14,374 nucleotides of DNA from an uncultured Prevotella sp. (GTDB lineage: Bacteria; Bacteroidota; Bacteroidia; Bacteroidales; Bacteroidaceae): contig CALFUF010000048.1 of the NCBI GenBank assembly GCA_937916405.1, positions 1 to 14,374 on the forward strand, in the 5' to 3' direction. Shown here in pieces: positions 1 through 6,503 of the stretch (positions are counted from its first letter, which is position 1; each line of letters opens with the position of its first letter). The notes under the pieces are model-generated. The model was given only the letters and a program-made list of their open reading frames with translations, was not told where the DNA came from and searched no databases. Position numbers and translations under genes: made by a program.

Positions 1-20
1 GGGCTGCTAACTGGAAGACA

Positions 21-56
21 TAAAAAGAGAATGTGCCTATTTTGACACACCCTCTT
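21..56 (-). terminator. Rho-independent terminator of the iorA-iorB-aminotransferase operon
   Basis: Read on the minus strand, arms at 44-56 and 25-37 form a 13-bp stem with three G-U pairs around a 6-nt loop (38-43). A run of five T follows at the 3' side (22-26). It begins 6 nt after the aminotransferase stop codon, as expected for an intrinsic terminator. Bases 1-20 beyond it show nothing I can assign. Confidence 0.8.
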
Positions 57-61
57 CCTTT

Positions 62-1372
62 TTATGCTTCGTGATTTGCTTTCCAAATCTTCATGCGTTC
101 CTCTAACTGCGCATATTGGTGATCCTCTATGAAAGAGGTACATACACGCAAGCCCTCTTGATGGGAACCTGTAGTAATCAGACAGATGGCACTCACACCA
201 TAGTACATCAGTTCCTTGGCTAACTCACCACTAGTCATCCCTTTGTAGCCTATGGTGAAATAGAAGCCATCGGCAACAGGCTCGTCAAGGTCTTTATCAT
301 AAACGATATGGAAACCGTAACGGCAGAATATCTCTTTCAGCTTATGGGCTCGTTGACCATAGACTATGACTTCCTTACGGAAATTATAGGTGCCATCGCT
401 CGCCGCTTTCAGCATCGCTGCCAATGCAAACTGGGCAGAATGACTGGTTCCTGACGATAAGGCATAGAGCATACGCGTAGAGAATACGGGTCCGAAAGCC
501 AGTCCTTCGTAACGTGCTGCCAAATCGGGATAATGACGATGGAACAGCTTGTTAGAGATACAGGTCACACCAATACGCTCACCAGCATAACTGAAAGCCT
601 TGGAACCACTTATCAGCAAGATATAGTTATCGGTATATCGTCCGACAGATGGCTGATAAGGAGGCTGGAACGGCACGCTCAGGTCCTTACGGAAGTCCAT
701 GGCGAAATAGGCAAGGTCTTCCATCACAATGGCATCATATTTCGTAGCAAGTCCACCTATGGTCTTTAACTCATCCTCATTCAGACAGATCCATGCGGGG
801 TTATTGGGATTAGAGTATACCAACGCACTGATATTTCCCTTACTTAGATAACTCTCCAGTTTTGGACCAAGTTTCTCACCACGATAGTCATAGACATCAA
901 AAGTCTCATACTTCACCCCCTGCACCTGCAACTGCATCTTCTGTACGGGGAAGCCTGGATCGATGAAGAGAACGGTGTCTTTCTGTTTGTCTGCCTGTGA
1001 GCAGGTCAGGAACGACGCAAAGGTTCCTTGCATCGAGCCACTCACTGGTACGCAGCATTCTGGTGCGACATCCAAGCCAATGAAAGCCTTCACGAAACGA
1101 GAAGCCTCCTGTTTCAAGACTGGAGCACCCTGTATGTCCGGGTAGCTATGGGCAATACCATCCTTCAATGCCTTGATCTGTGCATCAACACCTACCTGTG
1201 CGGCAGGTAGTCCGGGAATACCCATCTCCATCTTGATGAATTCCACACCAGAGGCTTTCTCTGCCTTTGCGGCAACTTGTTTCACCTCACGGATCGTTGC
1301 CTTGGCAAAGTCCTTGATACCTAACTCGGCAATGAGTCCGTCAACAATCTCTCTCTTAATTGGTGTCTCCAT
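62..1372 (-). CDS. PLP-dependent aminotransferase, class I/II (probable aromatic aminotransferase)
   Basis: This 436-residue fold-type I aminotransferase is predicted to swap an amino group between an amino acid and a 2-oxoacid in the cytoplasm. Visible family motifs are S-N-P-N-N-P at 187-192, the cofactor-ring Asp219 with Tyr222 (VMEDLAYF), the Schiff-base lysine K258 in SGSKAF, R266 in GERIG, and R409 near the C terminus, the usual substrate-carboxylate arginine. The length is normal. Its ATG shares one base with the iorB stop codon (TAATG), so translation is probably coupled, and no Shine-Dalgarno is visible. Being last in an operon with iorAB suggests that it interconverts aromatic amino acids and the arylpyruvates used by IorAB. 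The family and catalytic residues are clear. Substrate specificity is inferred from context only; an alanine- or aspartate-type aminotransferase cannot be excluded. Confidence 0.88.
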   Translation of the reverse strand: METPIKREIVDGLIAELGIKDFAKATIREVKQVAAKAEKASGVEFIKMEMGIPGLPAAQVGVDAQIKALKDGIAHSYPDIQGAPVLKQEASRFVKAFIGLDVAPECCVPVSGSMQGTFASFLTCSQADKQKDTVLFIDPGFPVQKMQLQVQGVKYETFDVYDYRGEKLGPKLESYLSKGNISALVYSNPNNPAWICLNEDELKTIGGLATKYDAIVMEDLAYFAMDFRKDLSVPFQPPYQPSVGRYTDNYILLISGSKAFSYAGERIGVTCISNKLFHRHYPDLAARYEGLAFGPVFSTRMLYALSSGTSHSAQFALAAMLKAASDGTYNFRKEVIVYGQRAHKLKEIFCRYGFHIVYDKDLDEPVADGFYFTIGYKGMTSGELAKELMYYGVSAICLITTGSHQEGLRVCTSFIEDHQYAQLEERMKIWKANHEA

Positions 1373-1944
1373 TATTTCTGTGCTTTTTTACCAATAGCCA
1401 ATGCCTTGATGTTAGCCTCGACAATAGCCTCACCTTTACGACCGAACACACGACGGATAGCATCCTCTAATTTCTCATACTCGATACCTAACGCTTTCTG
1501 GGCAGCGCCCAATAGGATGACATTAGCAGAACGTGGTACACCAGCGTCTTTTGCCGCCTGTTCGATATCCAACATGATGACATTCTTCAGACCGTTCAAG
1601 TCCGCCTTGATCTTCTCAATATCAGGATAGTTGGGAATATTCACGAATGGAGTGCTCGATGTGATAATCCATCCCTCTTTGGAAAGGAAGGGCAGGTAGC
1701 GTAACGCCTCCATCGGCTCCATCGAGATAATCACGTCAGCACCACCCTTCGGTATCAGGTCACTGGCGATAGGATTGCTGGAGATACGGAGATTTGACTG
1801 AACATCACCACCACGCTGGGACATACCATGTACCTCTGCCTGCTTGATATACAGGTTCTCATTCATGGCTGCCTCACCGATAATCGTTGCGATAGAGAGG
1901 ATACCCTGTCCTCCTACACCACATAATATAATATCTGTCTTCAT
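1372..1944 (-). CDS. iorB: Indolepyruvate ferredoxin oxidoreductase, beta subunit
   Basis: This is a 190-residue gamma-type domain of the 2-oxoacid:ferredoxin oxidoreductase family, starting MKTDIILCGVGGQG. The glycine-rich GVGGQG and the later HGMSQRGG motif are typical of IorB. With IorA it forms the enzyme that converts arylpyruvates plus CoA to arylacetyl-CoA, CO2 and reduced ferredoxin. An in-frame ATG lies 54 nt further upstream (1998), but I prefer 1944. There the ATG overlaps the iorA stop as ATGA, an AGGAGG Shine-Dalgarno (1952-1957) sits 7 nt before it, and the protein begins directly with the conserved beta strand and glycine motif. The stop codon overlaps the aminotransferase start by one base. 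Confidence 0.92.
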   Translation of the reverse strand: MKTDIILCGVGGQGILSIATIIGEAAMNENLYIKQAEVHGMSQRGGDVQSNLRISSNPIASDLIPKGGADVIISMEPMEALRYLPFLSKEGWIITSSTPFVNIPNYPDIEKIKADLNGLKNVIMLDIEQAAKDAGVPRSANVILLGAAQKALGIEYEKLEDAIRRVFGRKGEAIVEANIKALAIGKKAQK

Positions 1945-3548
1945 TTCTTTGCCTCCTGTCTCTTTTGTTTCAAATGTCTCTGTAAGGTCTGCATACACTC
2001 ACGACGCGGGATGATGACACTGACCCCATGATAATTAATCTCCTCACGGATGGTCTTTGTAATCTCCTCCATATTCTTGGGCAATGGAACAACGACCTTC
2101 AGATGGTCATCACTCAGACCTAGACCACGGCAGATTGCCTCAAACTTATTGGTACCCGCAGAGTCCTGTCCACCTGTCATCGCTGTTGTCAGGTTGTCAC
2201 TGATAATCACTGTGATGTCTGCATTCTCATTGATAGCGTCCAACAGTCCTGTCATACCAGAATGGGTAAACGTAGAGTCACCAATGATAGCGACAGCAGG
2301 CCATTGTCCTGCATCCGAGGCTCCCTTCGCCATAGTGATGGAAGCACCCATATCCACGCAGGAGTGAATCGCCTTATAAGGAGGAAGGAAACCTAAGGTA
2401 TAACAACCGATATCACCAAACACACGGGCATTGGGATAGTCGAGCAACACTTGATTCAGTGCGGTATACACATCACGGTGTCCGCAACCCTGACAAAGTG
2501 CAGGTGGACGGGGAGCCACATCCTCACAAGGAGCGTAGTTCTCACCAATCTCCATGCCTAACGCTTTCTTGATCAAGTCGGGATTCAACTCTCCTGTACG
2601 AGGCAGCTCACCTGTCAAACGTCCCTTGATGACTGCATTACCTGGCATCACACCACGTACCTGATCCTCGATGAAGGGCTGTCCCTCCTCGGCAACCAGC
2701 ACAAATTCGCAATCGTCAGTCATCCTGCGAATCAGTTTCTTGGGGATAGGATATTGTGAGATTTTCAATACAGGGAACGGGCAACCGTTGGGGAAGCACT
2801 CCATCAGATAGTTGTAGGCGATACCACTGGCAATCACACCTAACTCATGGTCGTCTGCGTCGATATAGGCATTATACTTGCTGTCGACTGCCATCTGCTC
2901 CAAAAGGGGCTGTTGGGCGGTCACGATATCATTACGCTTACGGGCAAAGGCTGGCAGTAATACCCAGCTTGATGCCTGTGCGTCGTAATTCAACTCATTC
3001 TGCTGGCGAGGCTCTTCCTTACATGTGACAACGGCACGGGAGTGTGCCATACGAGTGGTGACACGCATCAGGACAGGCAGATGCAACTGCTCTGACATGT
3101 CAAAAGCCTCTTGTATCATGTCGTATGCCTCCTGCTGACTACTGGGCTCCAGTGTTGGAATCATGGCAAACTTACCATAGAACCGTGAGTCCTGCTCATC
3201 TTGTGAGGAGTGCATCGATGGGTCATCGGCAACTAACACGACAAGTCCACCATTGGTACCTGTCATTCCTGCATTCACAAATGGGTCAGCACATACGTTC
3301 AGACCGACGTGTTTCATACAGACCAGCGCACGCTTTCCCATAAACGACATACCCAAAGCTGCCTCCATGGCGGTCTTCTCGTTGGTAGACCAGCGACTGT
3401 GGACACCTCGCTCTTTTGCCAATGGCGACATCTGGATATACTCTGTAATCTCTGTGGAGGGAGTTCCCGGATAGGCATAGACACCACTCAAACCTGCGTC
3501 CAGCGCACCTTGAGCAATCGCCTCGTCTCCCAATAATAGTTTCTTCAT
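1941..3548 (-). CDS. iorA: Indolepyruvate ferredoxin oxidoreductase, alpha subunit (short form without ferredoxin domain)
   Basis: This 535-residue thiamine-diphosphate enzyme subunit oxidatively decarboxylates indolepyruvate and other arylpyruvates to arylacetyl-CoA. The N-terminal pyrimidine-binding domain shows YPGTPSTE (26-33) and the catalytic-type Glu57 in STNEKTA. A linker domain follows. The C-terminal cofactor domain shows CQGCGHR (352-358), GDIGCYTLG (378-386) and the metal/diphosphate motif GDS (423-425) with N452. Archaeal IorA proteins continue with a ferredoxin-like domain holding two 4Fe-4S clusters. Here the protein ends shortly after PRREC (514-518) with a basic tail and no CxxCxxC series, so the domain is absent. 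It is the first gene of the iorA-iorB-aminotransferase operon and overlaps iorB by 4 nt. Assignment to the family is firm; the preferred arylpyruvate is not determined by the sequence. Confidence 0.93.
   Translation of the reverse strand: MKKLLLGDEAIAQGALDAGLSGVYAYPGTPSTEITEYIQMSPLAKERGVHSRWSTNEKTAMEAALGMSFMGKRALVCMKHVGLNVCADPFVNAGMTGTNGGLVVLVADDPSMHSSQDEQDSRFYGKFAMIPTLEPSSQQEAYDMIQEAFDMSEQLHLPVLMRVTTRMAHSRAVVTCKEEPRQQNELNYDAQASSWVLLPAFARKRNDIVTAQQPLLEQMAVDSKYNAYIDADDHELGVIASGIAYNYLMECFPNGCPFPVLKISQYPIPKKLIRRMTDDCEFVLVAEEGQPFIEDQVRGVMPGNAVIKGRLTGELPRTGELNPDLIKKALGMEIGENYAPCEDVAPRPPALCQGCGHRDVYTALNQVLLDYPNARVFGDIGCYTLGFLPPYKAIHSCVDMGASITMAKGASDAGQWPAVAIIGDSTFTHSGMTGLLDAINENADITVIISDNLTTAMTGGQDSAGTNKFEAICRGLGLSDDHLKVVVPLPKNMEEITKTIREEINYHGVSVIIPRRECMQTLQRHLKQKRQEAKK
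1952..1957 (-). promoter_or_regulatory. Shine-Dalgarno AGGAGG that fixes the iorB start
   Basis: On the minus strand AGGAGG lies 7 nt before the ATG at 1944, inside the 3' end of iorA. It is one of the few strong Shine-Dalgarno sequences in the window. It supports the 190-residue iorB start over the longer 208-residue reading and suggests re-initiation after iorA. Confidence 0.75.
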
Positions 3549-3577
3549 ATTTTGTTCAGTTTAATTTTTCTGGTCTG

Positions 3578-3609
3578 CAAAATTAATAATTAGTAAGCAA
3601 AATGCCAAA
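3578..3609 (-). promoter_or_regulatory. Bacteroidota-type promoter of the ior operon
   Basis: On the minus strand a TTTG (3606-3609) is followed after exactly 20 nt by TAATTTTG (3578-3585), matching the Bacteroidota -33 TTG / -7 TAnnTTTG pattern. Transcription would start near 3572, giving a leader of about 24 nt before the iorA ATG. The leader is A/T-rich with no Shine-Dalgarno. The promoter fills the 62-bp gap after the glycosyltransferase stop. Confidence 0.7.
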
Positions 3610-3610
3610 T

Positions 3611-4642
3611 TTATTGAACATTTTCATTCTTCAGCTCCATGAACCTCTTGCGTCCCTTGGCATAATACTGCCACAATATAGAGAATTGTCGCTGCTCTGG
3701 AATATCAGCAACTGTGCGCGACTGCTGAATAGCCGCACGATCAGCATCAAAATCGCGCTTCCATTTCTTAAATGCACGACGGGCACGATAGATGGCACAG
3801 AAATCTCCCCAGTTCTGTTTCAACAGGAGGGTCTCCCACGCAGCAAGATAATCGAGGAACCAACGCCAACGCATCACATAAGTGAGTTCTGAGTCTGGAA
3901 GACACTTATAGAGCATGGTGAGGTTATTGCGGAAATTAAGGAAGGTCTTCATCGGATTACTCTTAGGAAGTGTACCGCCTCCCACATGATAGATATAGCT
4001 CTCGGGCAAACAGTATATCTTACGACCACGGATGCGCAACCGCCAACAAAGGTCTATCTCTTCGTTATGGGCAAAGAAACGACTGTCTAGTCCTCCTGCA
4101 TCCCAATAGTCTTTAGAGCGGATCATCAGTGCTGCTCCTGTTGCCCAAAGAATTTCCATGGCATAGTCGTATTGCCCATTATCTTGTTCTATGGTGTCAA
4201 AGATACGTCCTCGGCAGAAGGGATAACCGAGACGGTCGAGGAATCCCCCACTCGCTCCCGCATACTCAAACATATCCTTATCATAAATAGATAGCAATTT
4301 AGGTTGACAAGCCGCCACTTCCAGATGGACATCCATAAACTCAACAAGGGGTGTCAGCCAGTGATGGGTCACTTCTATATCGCTGTTAAGCAGCAGATAA
4401 TACGTCGCATCAATCTGTCGTAATGCCTGGTTATATCCCTCTGCGAACCCCCAGTTTTTCTCCAGTCGGATCACCTTACACTCCGGAAACTGTGATAATA
4501 ATCGCAGAGAATTGTCTGTAGACGCGTTGTCTGCTACATAAATCGTCGCTTCTTCGCGAGAGTATTGCAAGACGGTAGGCAGATACTGTTGCAGCATCTT
4601 TTCCCCGTTCCAGTTGAGTATAACGATTGCGAGTTTATCCAT
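3611..4642 (-). CDS. Family 2 glycosyltransferase (rhamnosyltransferase-like)
   Basis: This 343-residue GT-A fold transferase probably adds a sugar from a nucleotide-sugar donor to a cell-surface glycan at the cytoplasmic face. The start MDKLAIVILNWNG, the DNASTDNS stretch (38-45), the nucleotide/metal-binding NSD at 86-88 in LLLNSDIEV, and the acidic NEEIDLCWR (193-201) are typical of WbbL-like GT2 enzymes. No convincing transmembrane helix is present, so it is likely soluble or peripherally bound. Its start overlaps the mtaB stop by 8 nt (ATGGATAA), which implies co-transcription and coupled translation, although the two functions look unrelated. No polysaccharide cluster surrounds it, so donor and acceptor cannot be inferred. 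I see no terminator after it before the ior promoter. Confidence 0.85.
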   Translation of the reverse strand: MDKLAIVILNWNGEKMLQQYLPTVLQYSREEATIYVADNASTDNSLRLLSQFPECKVIRLEKNWGFAEGYNQALRQIDATYYLLLNSDIEVTHHWLTPLVEFMDVHLEVAACQPKLLSIYDKDMFEYAGASGGFLDRLGYPFCRGRIFDTIEQDNGQYDYAMEILWATGAALMIRSKDYWDAGGLDSRFFAHNEEIDLCWRLRIRGRKIYCLPESYIYHVGGGTLPKSNPMKTFLNFRNNLTMLYKCLPDSELTYVMRWRWFLDYLAAWETLLLKQNWGDFCAIYRARRAFKKWKRDFDADRAAIQQSRTVADIPEQRQFSILWQYYAKGRKRFMELKNENVQ

Positions 4643-5969
4643 AGAGCTTGGCTTTTAATGCTGTTTGATCATGATTGAAGTCACCCAAACAGACAGTCAT
4701 CAGTTGGTTGTCATATTCTGGACGAGCCTCTGAGGGGGGTAGCTCCACACGGATATAGTTCTTCGTGAATCCATGCATAGCCTTACCACGTGGTGCTTTC
4801 TCGAAAAGGACCTCTGCCTCTGCTCCTATGTAACGCTGATAGAAAGCATGGGTCTTTGCATCTGAAAGGTCGAGCAACCGCTTGCTACGCTCCCTCTTGT
4901 CTGCGTCGTTGACGATATAGGGGATAGAGAGTGCTGAGGTACCAGGACGTTCTGAATAAGGGAAAACATGCAACTGCGTCACATCAAGTGTATTCAAGAA
5001 GTCATAAGTCTCCTCAAAGCATGCTGGTGTCTCACCACGACACCCCACCATCACATCAACACCAATAAAGGCATCAGGACATACCGCTTTGATACGATGA
5101 ATCTTATCGGCAAACAACTGGCGATCGTAATGGCGGTGCATCAGTTTCAAGACCGTATCACTCCCACTCTGCAATGGGATATGATAATGGGGCATGAAAG
5201 AACGGCTGTGGGCGCAAAAGTCTATCAACTCATCACTGAGCAAATCAGGTTCCAAACTACTGATGCGATAACGCTGGATACCCTCCACGTCATCTAAGGC
5301 TCTCACCAGATTGATAAACTTCTCTCCTGTCGTCTTTCCGAAGTCTCCGATATTAACACCAGTCAGCACAATCTCCTTACCACCCTCATTTGCTGCCTCT
5401 GCTGCCTGAGCCACTAAAGAAGCGATACTAGGATTCCTACTGAAACCACGAGCATAGGGAATGGTACAGTAAGTACAGAAATAGTCACAACCATCTTGTA
5501 CCTTCAGAAAATAACGGGTGCGATTGCCACGTGAACAGGACGGCGCGAAAGTCTTAATATCTTTCGTCTTCTCCGTCTTATAGGAAGCAACACTATCACG
5601 TCGGATAAAAGCTTCGGACAAGAACTGCACAAGGTTCGCCTTTTCATTGGCGCCCAATACAAGGTCAACACCTTCTATCTTACTCACGAACTCAGGCTTC
5701 AGCTGCGCATAACACCCAGTAACAACAACAAAAGCATTGGGATGCTGGCGTACCATACGATGGATTGCCTGACGACACTTATGATCGGCAACCTCAGTAA
5801 CAGAACATGTATTAATAAGACAGATATCAGCTTGTTCTCCCTTTGCAGCCGTCAGCACTCCCATCTCTTGAAGCATCTTACCGAAAGTAGATGTCTCTGA
5901 GAAGTTCAGCTTACACCCTAATGTAAAGTATGCTGCTTTCTTACCTTGGAAAACTGATGTATCTATCAT
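4635..5969 (-). CDS. mtaB: tRNA (N6-threonylcarbamoyladenosine(37)-C2)-methylthiotransferase
   Basis: This 444-residue radical SAM methylthiotransferase converts t6A37 to ms2t6A37 in ANN-decoding tRNAs. The N-terminal MTTase domain has three cluster-binding cysteines, C19 (TLGCKLN), C55 (INTCSVT) and C86 (VTGCYAQ). The radical SAM domain has the CxxxCxxC motif at C161, C165 and C168 (DGCDYFCTYC) followed by TIPYARG, which favours MtaB over MiaB or RimO. The C terminus from about residue 385 looks like a TRAM RNA-binding domain. All key cysteines are present and the length is normal. It is the first gene of a two-gene unit with the glycosyltransferase. A promoter lies at 6000-6007; no Shine-Dalgarno is visible. 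Confidence 0.93.
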   Translation of the reverse strand: MIDTSVFQGKKAAYFTLGCKLNFSETSTFGKMLQEMGVLTAAKGEQADICLINTCSVTEVADHKCRQAIHRMVRQHPNAFVVVTGCYAQLKPEFVSKIEGVDLVLGANEKANLVQFLSEAFIRRDSVASYKTEKTKDIKTFAPSCSRGNRTRYFLKVQDGCDYFCTYCTIPYARGFSRNPSIASLVAQAAEAANEGGKEIVLTGVNIGDFGKTTGEKFINLVRALDDVEGIQRYRISSLEPDLLSDELIDFCAHSRSFMPHYHIPLQSGSDTVLKLMHRHYDRQLFADKIHRIKAVCPDAFIGVDVMVGCRGETPACFEETYDFLNTLDVTQLHVFPYSERPGTSALSIPYIVNDADKRERSKRLLDLSDAKTHAFYQRYIGAEAEVLFEKAPRGKAMHGFTKNYIRVELPPSEARPEYDNQLMTVCLGDFNHDQTALKAKLYG

Positions 5970-5999
5970 ATATATAATAAGGTGATATGTTTACGCCAA

Positions 6000-6007
6000 C
6001 AAAGGTA
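6000..6007 (-). promoter_or_regulatory. -7 element of the mtaB promoter
   Basis: On the minus strand TACCTTTG fits TAnnTTTG exactly. Transcription would begin near 5994 with a leader of about 25 nt before the mtaB ATG. I see no TTTG at the expected distance, so the -33 part is weak or absent. Confidence 0.6.
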
Positions 6008-6176
6008 CACATTTTCCATTAAAAACTACTCATTTTTAGTAAATATTCAATAAAGTGTAAAAATGATGATATTTTTAACATTTCACAAATTATTGATTTT
6101 CAGTACTTTGCGAAAAAGTTACAAAAAAGGACTAAAAAAAACACAAAAAAAAAGTACAACGTATCAAAAAAATGCC

Positions 6177-6184
6177 TACCTTTG
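6177..6184 (+). promoter_or_regulatory. -7 element of the small lipoprotein promoter
   Basis: TACCTTTG is an exact TAnnTTTG match followed by the common GCAG context. The expected start near 6190 gives a leader of about 48 nt. No TTTG occurs at -33; instead the upstream 60 bases are rich in A-runs, which may compensate. Confidence 0.65.
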
Positions 6185-6202
6185 CAGCGTTTTAATAAAC
6201 AA

Positions 6203-6232
6203 ATGATTGTTTTACAGATTTTAAAAGCTTAG
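6203..6232 (+). other. Mini-ORF in the lipoprotein leader (possible leader peptide)
   Basis: An ATG at 6203 opens nine codons (MIVLQILKA) ending in TAG at 6230-6232, only 5 nt before the lipoprotein ATG. Its start lies within a short inverted repeat, AAACAA (6197-6202) and TTGTTT (6207-6212). It lies downstream of the predicted transcription start, so ribosomes could meet it first. Nothing shows that it is translated, and a 9-codon ORF can occur by chance. Confidence 0.25.
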
Positions 6233-6237
6233 AAAAA

Positions 6238-6399
6238 ATGAAAAAATTAGTATTTATGTTCGCAGCCATCGTAGCTGTTTCTTTCGCTTCTTGTGGTAAC
6301 AAGGCTCAGCAGGCTGAGGTTGACACTGATTCAGTAGAGGTTGTTGATAGCGCTGACACTGCTGCTGTTGACACTGTTGCTACTGATAGCGTTAAGTAA
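6238..6399 (+). CDS. Small acidic lipoprotein with three 8-residue repeats, function unknown
   Basis: This 53-residue gene is too short for routine ORF cut-offs. The protein starts MKKLVFMFAAIVAV, a classic signal peptide, with the lipobox SFAS before Cys19, so it should be lipidated and leave a 35-residue mature peptide. The mature part is hydrophilic and acidic (six Asp, two Glu, two Lys). After a short linker it consists of three imperfect octads, VDTDSVEV, VDSADTAA and VDTVATDS, and ends in Lys. Residues after Cys (GNKAQ) lack an acidic surface-export signal, so it probably faces the periplasm. The codons are strongly biased (8 of 10 Ala are GCT, all four Thr are ACT), and with its own promoter and strong terminator this suggests high expression. 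It stands alone as the only plus-strand gene. I do not recognise a named family and assign no function. Confidence 0.85.
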   Translation: MKKLVFMFAAIVAVSFASCGNKAQQAEVDTDSVEVVDSADTAAVDTVATDSVK

Positions 6400-6431
6400 T
6401 CAGACAACTTGAACAAAAATTGAGAGAAACG

Positions 6432-6461
6432 ACCGCTGGATGTGAATCCAGCGGTTTTTTT
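6432..6461 (+). terminator. Rho-independent terminator of the small lipoprotein gene
   Basis: A perfect 9-bp stem (ACCGCTGGA 6432-6440, TCCAGCGGT 6447-6455) with a 6-nt loop is followed by a run of seven T (6455-6461). It lies about 33 nt after the stop codon. The same hairpin lies 49 nt downstream of the tamL stop on the other strand, but there its T-rich tail is displaced and weaker, so bidirectional use is possible, not certain. Confidence 0.9.
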
Positions 6462-6503
6462 GTTCTTTACTGGGAAGATGAATGTTTTCCAGTATAGGTG
6501 TTG

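Larger units (their letters stand above)
5970..6237. other. Divergent AT-rich intergenic promoter region
   Basis: This 268-bp gap separates mtaB (leftward) from the small lipoprotein gene (rightward). It holds the two -7 elements listed separately, long A-tracts at about 6121-6170 upstream of the rightward promoter that could act as an UP-like element, and an AT-rich inverted repeat (TAAAAAT 6058-6064, ATTTTTA 6071-6077) between the promoters. No further gene or RNA is evident apart from a 9-codon mini-ORF in the lipoprotein leader. Confidence 0.6.

Noticed and set aside
1945..1998. Upstream in-frame start for iorB adding 18 residues
   Set aside because: The extra residues are non-conserved and overlap iorA by 58 nt, whereas the ATG at 1944 has an AGGAGG at 7 nt and an ATGA overlap.
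3549..3610. Possible terminator between the glycosyltransferase and iorA
   Set aside because: No GC stem with a T-run is present; the gap is explained by a promoter. Readthrough from mtaB into the ior operon is therefore possible.
6058..6077. AT-only hairpin (TAAAAAT / ATTTTTA) as a terminator
   Set aside because: The stem is all A-T, 7 bp, lies upstream of promoters on both strands and follows no gene; it is mentioned only as part of the intergenic region.
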